In this document: piece after piece, positions 1 through 5,237 of the stretch
Position numbering within the stretch: position 1 is the first letter of the stretch
How the letters are laid out: every line of letters starts with the position of its first letter
Assembly (NCBI GenBank): GCA_030426705.1
Contig: JAUHXW010000220.1
Span: 1-5,237, forward strand
Reading direction: 5' to 3'
Source of the DNA: Gammaproteobacteria bacterium
Lineage (GTDB): Bacteria > Pseudomonadota > Gammaproteobacteria > Xanthomonadales > Marinicellaceae
DNA length: 5,237 nucleotides
Translations under genes and position numbers: made by a program
Notes under the pieces: model-generated
What the model saw: the letters and a program-made list of their open reading frames with translations, nothing else
The model's database searches: none
What the model was told of the DNA's origin: nothing

Positions 1-1
1 T

Positions 2-1393
2 CCTGCAGATAAGGTGCTGTCTGCTGAAGAAGAACAGCGATATCGTCAAAGCATCAAGGAACAAATGTTCCAATACAATTTTGTGATGACTGATCCAGTG
101 GTGGCTTCTTACATTTATCATTTGGGGTATCGGCTTGCGGCTTTTTCGGATAAACCCAATCAATCCTTTGATTTTTATATGGTACCCGCCGATGTGATTA
201 ATGCCTCGGCTTATCCTGGTGGTTTGGTGGTGGTTTATTCTGGCTTGATGTTAGAAACAGAAACTGAAAGTGAATTGGCCGGTGTGTTGGCTCATGAAAT
301 TGCTCACGTTAATCAACGTCACATTTCACGCATGATGGCCAAACAACAAAAAGCCACTGCGCCGATTTTGTTGGGGATGCTGGCGGCTTTTGCTGCCGCC
401 CAATCCAGCAGCAGTGGTGATGCACCGATTGCGATTGCGGCCAGTATGTCAGCTTTGCAACAACAAATGGCCATCAATTTCACCCGTTATCACGAATATG
501 AAGCCGATCGTGTGGGTATCAGCACCTTGTATAATGCTGGCTTGAACCCAGAAGGTATGGCTGATTTTTTTGCCAAATTGATGCAAAAACACCGGGTGGA
601 CCCTCGATATCAATTACCTGAATACTTGCGCACCCATCCATTGTCGGTCAATCGGGTCACGGAAGCCAAAAACCGCTTGAAAGCTTTTCCACAAAAGCCC
701 TACAAGGAATCAATCATGTATGATTTCGTGAAAGAACGCTTGCGGGTGTTAACAGCTGATGAGTTTGCCAATTTGACTGAATATTACCAGGGTATGCTGA
801 AAACAAATACTGAACATCAAGCAGCTTATTATTACGGTTTGGCCTTGCACCAATTCAAGGAAAATCAACATGATGTGGCTTTGAAAACCCTGAAAAACAT
901 TGAGGCCGATGCCAGTGTTATGCATTTAGTCGATTTGCTTGAAGTGGAAGTTTTGAGCAAAATTAACCCACAACAGGCCAAACAAAAGATTGACCAATTA
1001 CTGAAATGGAATGGTGACAATGACACGGTGCTGGAAACCACGGCAAAAGTTTTGTTGCAATCCAAATCATTGGACTGGATTGATCAAGCCATAAAAAACA
1101 TCAGGAAACTGGTGCTTTCGCAACCCGATAATCCGCACTTTTATGATTTATTGGCGATTGCTAATTACAACGCCTTGAAACCGGTGCAGGCTGGTGAAGC
1201 CATGGCGAGAAAAGAACATTTAATGGGCCGTAATTACCGCGCGGTTAGGATTCTTCGCAACCTGAAAAAAGATGAAGGGCTCGATTATTACCAAGCGGCA
1301 GAAATCAATGCATTGATTGGCGAATTTGAACCTTTGATTACTGACAAAGAACGTCAAGCTGAAATTGCGGCTGACCGGGGATTGAAAAAGTAG
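2..1393 (+). CDS. bepA: BepA-like periplasmic M48 zinc metalloprotease with C-terminal TPR region (5' end missing)
   Basis: Probable BepA (YfgC) family protein, a periplasmic metalloprotease and chaperone that helps assemble the LPS transporter LptD and degrades stalled outer-membrane proteins. The frame is open to the left edge. A GTG at 14 is possible, but no ribosome binding site is visible, and BepA proteins carry a signal peptide plus a short lead before this point, so the true start is inferred to lie outside. Numbering from the GTG: the zinc-binding HEIAH is at residues 94-98, and the third ligand is probably Glu161 in the ExxxD motif EYEAD (161-165). The THPL motif around His208 corresponds to the regulatory 'switch' histidine of E. 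coli BepA. A hydrophobic Ala-rich loop lies at 117-145. Residues about 250-440 are helical and TPR-like. The visible 463 residues contain no cysteine, which suits the periplasm. The catalytic set appears intact. A generic M48/TPR protease is the alternative. Confidence 0.87.
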   Translation, partial: PADKVLSAEEEQRYRQSIKEQMFQYNFVMTDPVVASYIYHLGYRLAAFSDKPNQSFDFYMVPADVINASAYPGGLVVVYSGLMLETETESELAGVLAHEIAHVNQRHISRMMAKQQKATAPILLGMLAAFAAAQSSSSGDAPIAIAASMSALQQQMAINFTRYHEYEADRVGISTLYNAGLNPEGMADFFAKLMQKHRVDPRYQLPEYLRTHPLSVNRVTEAKNRLKAFPQKPYKESIMYDFVKERLRVLTADEFANLTEYYQGMLKTNTEHQAAYYYGLALHQFKENQHDVALKTLKNIEADASVMHLVDLLEVEVLSKINPQQAKQKIDQLLKWNGDNDTVLETTAKVLLQSKSLDWIDQAIKNIRKLVLSQPDNPHFYDLLAIANYNALKPVQAGEAMARKEHLMGRNYRAVRILRNLKKDEGLDYYQAAEINALIGEFEPLITDKERQAEIAADRGLKK

Positions 1394-1424
1394 TCATTTT
1401 TAGCCCTTGTAACGTTATATTGTT

Positions 1425-1453
1425 TTGAATTATTGGGTGATTTTGATTACAAT
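1425..1453 (+). promoter_or_regulatory. Predicted sigma70-type promoter of the rpoZ-spoT-ridA operon
   Basis: A -35 box TTGAAT (1425-1430, four of six consensus bases) and a -10 box TACAAT (1448-1453, five of six) are separated by 17 bases, the optimal spacing. Transcription would start near 1460, leaving a leader of about 25 bases before rpoZ. The rest of the 91-base gap after bepA holds no convincing hairpin with a U tract, so some read-through from bepA is possible. This is a prediction from sequence alone. Confidence 0.6.
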
Positions 1454-1484
1454 GCGCGATTAGCTTGAACACAGTGGAAATAAT

Positions 1485-1763
1485 ATGGCACGAGTCACAG
1501 TAGAAGATTGTTTGGAAAAAGTACCTAATCGTTTTGATTTGGTATTGATGGCAGCCAAGCGCGCACGATTGATTGCCAATGGACAAGAGCCAATGGTTGA
1601 AGAAGAAAACGACAAACCAACAGTATTGGCTTTGCGTGAAATTGCTGATGAGAAAATCAACGAAGAAGTTTTGGCAGAGTTGGAACTGGAAGCCAAGCGC
1701 GCCAGAGAGTTGGAAGCCTGGAATGCCGCAGCTGAAACTCAAGACAATGAAGACTCAGAGTAA
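1485..1763 (+). CDS. rpoZ: DNA-directed RNA polymerase omega subunit
   Basis: Omega is the small RNA polymerase subunit that wraps the C-terminal part of beta' and assists core assembly. In Proteobacteria it also forms one of the two (p)ppGpp-binding sites together with beta'. The 92-residue length is nearly that of E. coli omega (91). The N-terminus MARVTVED keeps the MAR residues that contact (p)ppGpp. The conserved NRFDLVLMAAKRAR (15-28) and ENDKPTVLALREI (41-53) blocks are both present. The C-terminal tail is rich in Glu and Asp, as is common and variable in the family. The ATG has a weak GGA ribosome binding site six bases upstream (1476-1478) and is fixed by the conserved N-terminus. 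It is the first gene of a likely operon with spoT, 39 bases downstream. The usual upstream neighbour gmk is not present here. Confidence 0.97.
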   Translation: MARVTVEDCLEKVPNRFDLVLMAAKRARLIANGQEPMVEEENDKPTVLALREIADEKINEEVLAELELEAKRARELEAWNAAAETQDNEDSE

Positions 1764-1787
1764 TCGCACTCATTCTAAACAACAAAT

Positions 1788-1794
1788 AAAAAGG
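1788..1794 (+). promoter_or_regulatory. Ribosome binding site deciding the spoT start
   Basis: An AAAAAGG stretch ends at 1794. It overlaps the first in-frame GTG (1794), so it cannot serve that codon, but it lies eight bases before the GTG at 1803. The next in-frame ATG (1833) has no Shine-Dalgarno sequence. The site therefore favours 1803 as the start. Confidence 0.55.
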
Positions 1795-1802
1795 TGCTGG
1801 AT

Positions 1803-3983
1803 GTGAGTGAGTTGTCATTCACATCCAAAACCATGAGCCACAAAGCGGTACAAGCTGCTTTCAAACTGCTCAAAGAAAAAACCAATTCCTACCTCAAACC
1901 CGAAGAAAAAGCCGAATTAAGAAAAGCGGTGCATTATGGTGCTGCCGCTCACGAACAACAAATTCGTAAATCCGGCGAACCCTACATCACCCATCCCATC
2001 ACTGTTGCTATCATTTTGGCTGAGCTACGGGTCGATTTGGATACCCTGATTGCTGGAATATTGCATGACACCATAGAAGACACTGATGTCACTTTTGCGG
2101 ATATCTGTGAGCATTTCAATCAGGACATTGCCAATTTGGTCGAAGCGGTGACCAAATTGGATAAACTCAAATTCCGCAACCTCAAAGAAGCCCAGGCTGA
2201 AACTTTTGTCAAAATGTTGTTCGCCATGGCCAATGACATTCGGGTGATCATCATCAAGTTATCCGATCGTCTGCATAACATGCGCACCATTTCAGCCATG
2301 AGTACGTCGGGACAAAGGAGAATTTCACGGGAAACCCTGGATGTTTATGCGCCCATTGCAGAAAGGATGGGTTTGAAAAACATTCAGCATGAACTGGAAG
2401 ATCATGCTTTCAAAGCCCTGCACCCCAACCAATACAAAGCCATTTATGATGCGTCGGTGAAAATTTCCGGCAATCGCAAGAAAGCCGTAGAAAAAATCCG
2501 CAAGAACATTGAAAAAGCGCTGTTGGAATCAGGAATGCACGCCGAGGTTACAGGTCGGCAAAAATCACCTTACAGTACCTACAAAAAAATCAAATCCAAG
2601 CAGGTGGACATCGAGGAAATCCATGATTTGTTTGGCGTCAGAATTGTGGTTAAGGAACTGCCACAATGTTACCTGGCATTGGGTGTCATTCATAATTTGT
2701 ACCCACCCAACGAAAATGGATTTAAGGATTATATTGCGGTACCAAAATTAAACGGCTATCAATCGATTCATTCAGTGGTAACCGGGCCATTTGGCATGAA
2801 GCTAGAGGTTCAGATTCGCACCGAGGAAATGGATCAGGTTTCAGAAGCCGGGGTGGCTGCGCACTGGTTATATAAACACAAAAATGCCCAACAAACCAAG
2901 TCACTGACCAAAGCACGCAGTTGGTTGAATTCATTGTTAAAGCTGCAAAAGGATTCTGCCAGTTCTTTAGAATTTTATGAAACCCTCAAAGGCGATTTGG
3001 GCAGTGATGAAATTTATGTGTTTACACCCAAGGGTGATATTGTGCAATTGCCAGCCAAATCTACCGTTTTGGATTTTGCCTTCTCCATTCATACCTCGGT
3101 AGGCGCCCACGCGGAAAGCGCCAGTGTCAATGGCAATCCAGCCACCTTGTCACAGGTACTCGATACTGGAGACACGGTTTCCATCAAAACCACCAAAGGT
3201 TTGACGGTCAGTGCCGAATGGTTGCGGGTTGTGGTCACCAGTAAAGCCAGAACTGCGATTCGAAAAGAGTTAAAAGACATTAAAGACGAAGATGCTTTGG
3301 TATTAGGACATCGTATGTTGGATCGGGCATTGGATACCTATGGACATTCCTTTGAAAAATTAGACCCAAGATCAATCAAGCGGGTTTTAAAGCATTATCA
3401 GCTGAACAGCATGGATGAACTGTTGAAATCGTTTGCATACGGGGAATTGTTGCCCTCGATTGCGGCGAAAAAGCTGATGCCTTTGATGAAACAGCGTAAG
3501 CTGGATAAGGAGTATCAACCCAAGGAGTCACTGGACATCGATGGCACCGAAGGTTCAATTGTGAATTACCCCAATTGTTGTATGCCATTACCCGGTGATG
3601 ACATCACCGGCTACCTCAGTCCATCGAAGGGCGTGGTGATACACCGCAGTGGTTGTGTCAATCTGCATGAGACATTGAGAAGCTCCCCAGAACGTAAAGT
3701 TTATTGTCGATGGAATGTGAATACCACTGGTGTATTTCGAACAATGCTTCAAGTCAATGTGGTCAATCGCACCGGTGTTTTGGCCAATTTGGCTTCAGTG
3801 ATTGCTGGTGAGGAAGTCAATATTGTCACCATTGACCAAAAAGACAAAGACGCGGGTTTTTCTGAATTGATGTTCACCGTTGAAGTTGAAAGCAAAAGAC
3901 ATGCACAAAACCTGATGGATCAACTGCGCAGTCACAAAGAAGTCCTGGACATAGAAAGAGTTTATCATGAAAAAAATCATTAA
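1803..3983 (+). CDS. spoT: Bifunctional (p)ppGpp synthetase/hydrolase SpoT (long RSH protein)
   Basis: Cytoplasmic long RelA/SpoT homologue that makes (p)ppGpp from ATP and GTP/GDP and hydrolyses it, controlling the stringent response. It has 726 residues from GTG 1803, against 702 in E. coli SpoT. Numbered from that start, the hydrolase domain shows Arg55, His64, the HDTIED motif (88-93) and DRLHN (155-159), so hydrolase activity is expected. The synthetase domain has GRQK (251-254), HDLFGVR with Asp275, NGYQS (317-321) and EVQIRT with Glu335, so synthesis is also possible. Then come a TGS domain (about 402-463), a helical region, a zinc-finger-like domain with Cys592/Cys593, His614 and Cys618, and a C-terminal ACT domain (about 646-720). 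The loop motif that is RxKD in bifunctional enzymes and ExDD in RelA reads GFKD (306-309) here. The intact HD motif and the place after rpoZ argue for SpoT rather than RelA. The gene lies between rpoZ and ridA and overlaps the latter. Confidence 0.97.
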   Translation: MSELSFTSKTMSHKAVQAAFKLLKEKTNSYLKPEEKAELRKAVHYGAAAHEQQIRKSGEPYITHPITVAIILAELRVDLDTLIAGILHDTIEDTDVTFADICEHFNQDIANLVEAVTKLDKLKFRNLKEAQAETFVKMLFAMANDIRVIIIKLSDRLHNMRTISAMSTSGQRRISRETLDVYAPIAERMGLKNIQHELEDHAFKALHPNQYKAIYDASVKISGNRKKAVEKIRKNIEKALLESGMHAEVTGRQKSPYSTYKKIKSKQVDIEEIHDLFGVRIVVKELPQCYLALGVIHNLYPPNENGFKDYIAVPKLNGYQSIHSVVTGPFGMKLEVQIRTEEMDQVSEAGVAAHWLYKHKNAQQTKSLTKARSWLNSLLKLQKDSASSLEFYETLKGDLGSDEIYVFTPKGDIVQLPAKSTVLDFAFSIHTSVGAHAESASVNGNPATLSQVLDTGDTVSIKTTKGLTVSAEWLRVVVTSKARTAIRKELKDIKDEDALVLGHRMLDRALDTYGHSFEKLDPRSIKRVLKHYQLNSMDELLKSFAYGELLPSIAAKKLMPLMKQRKLDKEYQPKESLDIDGTEGSIVNYPNCCMPLPGDDITGYLSPSKGVVIHRSGCVNLHETLRSSPERKVYCRWNVNTTGVFRTMLQVNVVNRTGVLANLASVIAGEEVNIVTIDQKDKDAGFSELMFTVEVESKRHAQNLMDQLRSHKEVLDIERVYHEKNH
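3954..3960 (+). promoter_or_regulatory. Ribosome binding site of ridA inside the spoT 3' end
   Basis: GAAAGAG lies six bases before the ridA ATG and within the last codons of spoT. Its position indicates that ridA is translated from the same message, with initiation possibly helped by ribosomes finishing spoT. Confidence 0.55.
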
Positions 3984-4347
3984 TACTGACCAAGCCCCAG
4001 CCGCCATTGGCACTTACTCACAAGCCATCATACATGGCAACACCTTATTCACTTCAGGTCAAATCCCCATAGATCCGGCCACTGGTGAGATGTTACCTGC
4101 TGATTTTGCAAGCCAAGCCCATCAGGTTTTTAAAAACCTGACCGCCATAGCTGAAGCCGCTGGTACCTCGCTACAAAATGCCATCAAGCTCAATGTGTTT
4201 TTGCAAGATCTCGAAAACTTCGCCACCTTGAATCAAATCATGGGCGAATACATTCAAGAACCTTATCCAGCCCGCGCTGCAGTACAAGTAGCCAGGTTGC
4301 CTAAAGATTCATTGATTGAGATTGACGCGATTGTTGCTGTTGTTTAA
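3967..4347 (+). CDS. ridA: RidA family reactive enamine/imine deaminase
   Basis: RidA (YjgF/YER057c/UK114 family) is a small cytoplasmic, normally trimeric enzyme that hydrolyses reactive enamine/imine intermediates such as 2-aminoacrylate, released by PLP-dependent dehydratases during serine, threonine and isoleucine metabolism. The 126-residue length is close to E. coli RidA (128). It shows APAAIGTYSQA near the N-terminus with Tyr17, TSGQIP with Ser30, and the family signature PARAAVQVARLPKDSLIEID (101-120), with Arg103 and Glu118 matching the carboxylate-binding arginine and catalytic-site glutamate of RidA. The cysteine found at position 107 in E. coli is alanine here; it is not conserved across the family. 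The ATG lies 17 bases inside spoT in another frame and has a good ribosome binding site. A ridA copy after spoT recurs in gammaproteobacteria such as Pseudomonas and Xanthomonas. No clear terminator follows. Confidence 0.95.
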   Translation: MKKIINTDQAPAAIGTYSQAIIHGNTLFTSGQIPIDPATGEMLPADFASQAHQVFKNLTAIAEAAGTSLQNAIKLNVFLQDLENFATLNQIMGEYIQEPYPARAAVQVARLPKDSLIEIDAIVAVV

Positions 4348-4436
4348 CACATTACTTTTCGAATTTTCTCTCAAGCATCTGTCAGTTTTTCCTATCCACT
4401 GATGCCACGTTTCCCGTTTTCTTGGTATGCTGGCAG

Positions 4437-4492
4437 ACTGATAGAATGTTGTTAGTAGTGATGAATGTCATATTTTTTACTGATAGTATCAG
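4437..4492. repeat. Repeated ACTGATAG boxes ending in a 13-base palindrome
   Basis: ACTGATAG occurs at 4437-4444 and again at 4479-4486, 42 bases apart, or about four helical turns. The second copy lies in the perfect odd palindrome CTGATAGTATCAG (4480-4492). A shorter ACTGAT also occurs at 4398-4403. The palindrome sits about 40-50 bases upstream of the -35 box of the candidate promoter, so an operator or activator site is conceivable. Chance similarity in AT-rich DNA cannot be excluded. Confidence 0.3.
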
Positions 4493-4532
4493 GTATACTT
4501 TAAGCTATTGTTACAGTAAATCACATTCAAAA

Positions 4533-4560
4533 TTCATTAAGTGTATGTGGTGCTTATAAT
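4533..4560 (+). promoter_or_regulatory. Candidate promoter of the exported-protein gene
   Basis: A perfect consensus -10 box TATAAT lies at 4555-4560. The best -35 match is TTCATT (4533-4538) with a 16-base spacer, only three of six consensus bases. A TG pair lies one base too far upstream for a standard extended -10 element. Transcription from here would leave a leader of about 130 bases before the ATG at 4697. The weak -35 box suggests either low activity or dependence on an activator. Confidence 0.4.
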
Positions 4561-4611
4561 TTGTTCATTTGCGCCGATGGTAACAACTTTAAGTTTTGTG
4601 ATTAGGTGGTG

Positions 4612-4644
4612 ATGATTGGTTTTAACCTCATTTTTCAGCTTTGA
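4612..4644 (+). CDS. Possible leader ORF of 10 codons
   Basis: An ATG at 4612 follows an AGGTGG ribosome binding site (4604-4609; AGG is five bases from the ATG) and encodes MIGFNLIFQL before a TGA. Its ribosome binding site is better than that of the larger gene starting at 4697, and it lies between the candidate promoter and that gene. It could be a translated leader peptide or a chance match. No run of regulatory codons of the attenuation type is visible, and no homologue is known to me. Confidence 0.2.
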   Translation: MIGFNLIFQL

Positions 4645-4696
4645 GAAAAATTCAATACCAGAATTGGGTCAAATAAACTCAAGACTTTAGATTATT

Positions 4697-5237
4697 ATGG
4701 TTTTTATATTTAGTTTTTTAATCGCTGTTTTTAATTATAACTTTAATCAAGATAGCGTCTTGTCTTATAACATTCAAAATCAATCACTTGTTCTTGATTT
4801 GTCTGATGGCAGTGTTTCTCCTAATTGCAGTCACGTAGTGACGCCACCTTTGCTATCACAACCACCCATGATTATGTCATATGCAGGGGTGAATGATGGC
4901 CAGCCTTTTGGTGCCAGCACCAATACCAACGTAAGAGTTACCTATAATATATCTCAAATGCTTGTTTTGTCTGACTTCAGTACGTCGCAACAGGATTTTT
5001 ATAGAAGAATTCAATTTTATCCGACACCATCAAGTGCTAATGCGGTTTGGGCTAACACAGTTTCGATCAGTGAATGTCCTGGAGACTTCAATCAGCAAAC
5101 AGCCACCTGTGTGATTTTGGCAGATCCGGGCAGTTTTTCTCAATTTTTAATTTCAACCGATCAAAATGCTCCAAACAACTACTGTGTTATAGAGCCCAAT
5201 AAAACTTATTATTTAAACTTTGTTCATGATCAGTTTC
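4697..5237 (+). CDS. Probable exported protein of unknown function (3' end missing)
   Basis: An open frame of 180 codons runs without a stop to the right edge. An in-frame TAG at 4688 excludes a longer N-terminus, so ATG 4697 is the first standard start. No strong ribosome binding site is present; AAGA at 4681-4684 is twelve bases away. Residues 2-12 (VFIFSFLIAVF) are hydrophobic and could be a signal peptide or anchor, although the usual positive charges before it are absent. The rest is rich in Ser, Asn, Thr, Gln and aromatic residues with little Lys or Arg, typical of secreted beta-rich proteins. Four cysteines (44, 127, 138, 163) could form disulfides, in the contexts SECPGDF, ATCVI and NYCVIEPNKTYYLNF. 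I do not recognise the family. Translation is consistent throughout with no frameshift. The codons look more AT-rich than those of spoT, which may mark a lineage-specific gene. Confidence 0.7.
   Translation, partial: MVFIFSFLIAVFNYNFNQDSVLSYNIQNQSLVLDLSDGSVSPNCSHVVTPPLLSQPPMIMSYAGVNDGQPFGASTNTNVRVTYNISQMLVLSDFSTSQQDFYRRIQFYPTPSSANAVWANTVSISECPGDFNQQTATCVILADPGSFSQFLISTDQNAPNNYCVIEPNKTYYLNFVHDQF

Larger units (their letters stand above)
4348..4696 (+). other. AT-rich non-coding region between ridA and the exported-protein gene
   Basis: These 349 bases hold no convincing conserved gene on either strand. They contain a candidate promoter (4533-4560), a 13-base palindrome with a related upstream 8-mer (4437-4492), and a possible 10-codon leader ORF (4612-4644). 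A long-range imperfect pairing of TCTGTCAG (4378-4385) with CTGGCAGA (4430-4437) is possible, but no U tract follows it, so it does not qualify as an intrinsic terminator. The end of the ridA transcript is therefore undefined. Confidence 0.7.

Noticed and set aside
1338..1742. A 134-codon open frame on the minus strand across the bepA end and rpoZ
   Set aside because: It is antisense to the well-conserved rpoZ and its own promoter, and its translation resembles no family; it mirrors the coding bias of rpoZ.
1794..1802. GTG at 1794 as the spoT start
   Set aside because: The AAAAAGG sequence overlaps this codon and leaves no spacer, whereas GTG 1803 has an eight-base spacer. The difference is only three residues, so it is a preference rather than proof.
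1573..1806. A 77-codon plus-strand frame inside rpoZ running to the spoT start
   Set aside because: It is an out-of-frame reading of rpoZ with Lys/Trp-rich low-complexity product and no ribosome binding site of its own.
1794..3983. Identification of the RSH protein as RelA rather than SpoT
   Set aside because: The hydrolase HD motif and its partner residues are intact, the ExDD motif of RelA is absent, and the gene sits between rpoZ and ridA as spoT does.
4378..4437. Possible terminator after ridA from TCTGTCAG pairing with CTGGCAGA
   Set aside because: The loop is about 44 bases, the stem needs a wobble pair, and no run of T follows, so it does not meet the criteria for an intrinsic terminator.
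4461..4478. ATGA-ATG-TCAT mini-hairpin followed by a T-rich run
   Set aside because: A four-base AT-rich stem is too weak to terminate transcription, despite the following T stretch.
4446..4559. A 37-codon ORF in the ridA downstream region, beginning MLLVVMNVIFF
   Set aside because: It has no ribosome binding site, overlaps the candidate promoter, and has no recognisable product; it is probably chance.

Overview
The window looks like chromosomal DNA of a gammaproteobacterium with moderate to low GC. The evidence is a BepA-type M48 protease, an omega subunit close to the Enterobacteria/Pseudomonas form, a SpoT-type bifunctional (p)ppGpp enzyme, and the rpoZ-spoT-ridA gene order known from many gammaproteobacteria. 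The last reading frame has the look of the large, lineage-specific exported proteins found in marine gammaproteobacteria such as Marinicella. That genus-level idea is only an impression.

Layout: bases 2-1393 hold the 3' part of bepA, a periplasmic zinc metalloprotease/chaperone with a TPR tail; its start and signal peptide lie left of the window. A 91-base gap follows, with a good sigma70-type promoter (1425-1453). This promoter probably drives a compact three-gene operon on the same strand: rpoZ (1485-1763), spoT (1803-3983) and ridA (3967-4347, overlapping spoT by 17 bases). From 4348 to 4696 there is an AT-rich non-coding stretch with a consensus -10 box, a small palindrome, a repeated 8-mer and a possible 10-codon leader ORF. 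From 4697 an open frame runs off the right edge and encodes the N-terminal 180 residues of a probable exported protein of unknown function.

How the genes fit together: SpoT makes and degrades (p)ppGpp. Omega, encoded just upstream, forms part of a (p)ppGpp-binding site on RNA polymerase and here keeps the N-terminal residues needed for it. RidA removes reactive enamine/imine intermediates of amino-acid metabolism, a pathway tied to the starvation physiology that SpoT senses. The protease upstream and the exported protein downstream are probably separate transcription units.

I found no mobile element, CRISPR array, tRNA or rRNA, and no clear novel defence or metabolic system. The points most worth a second look are a glycine in place of arginine in SpoT's RxKD motif, the unknown exported protein, and the structured region in front of it.
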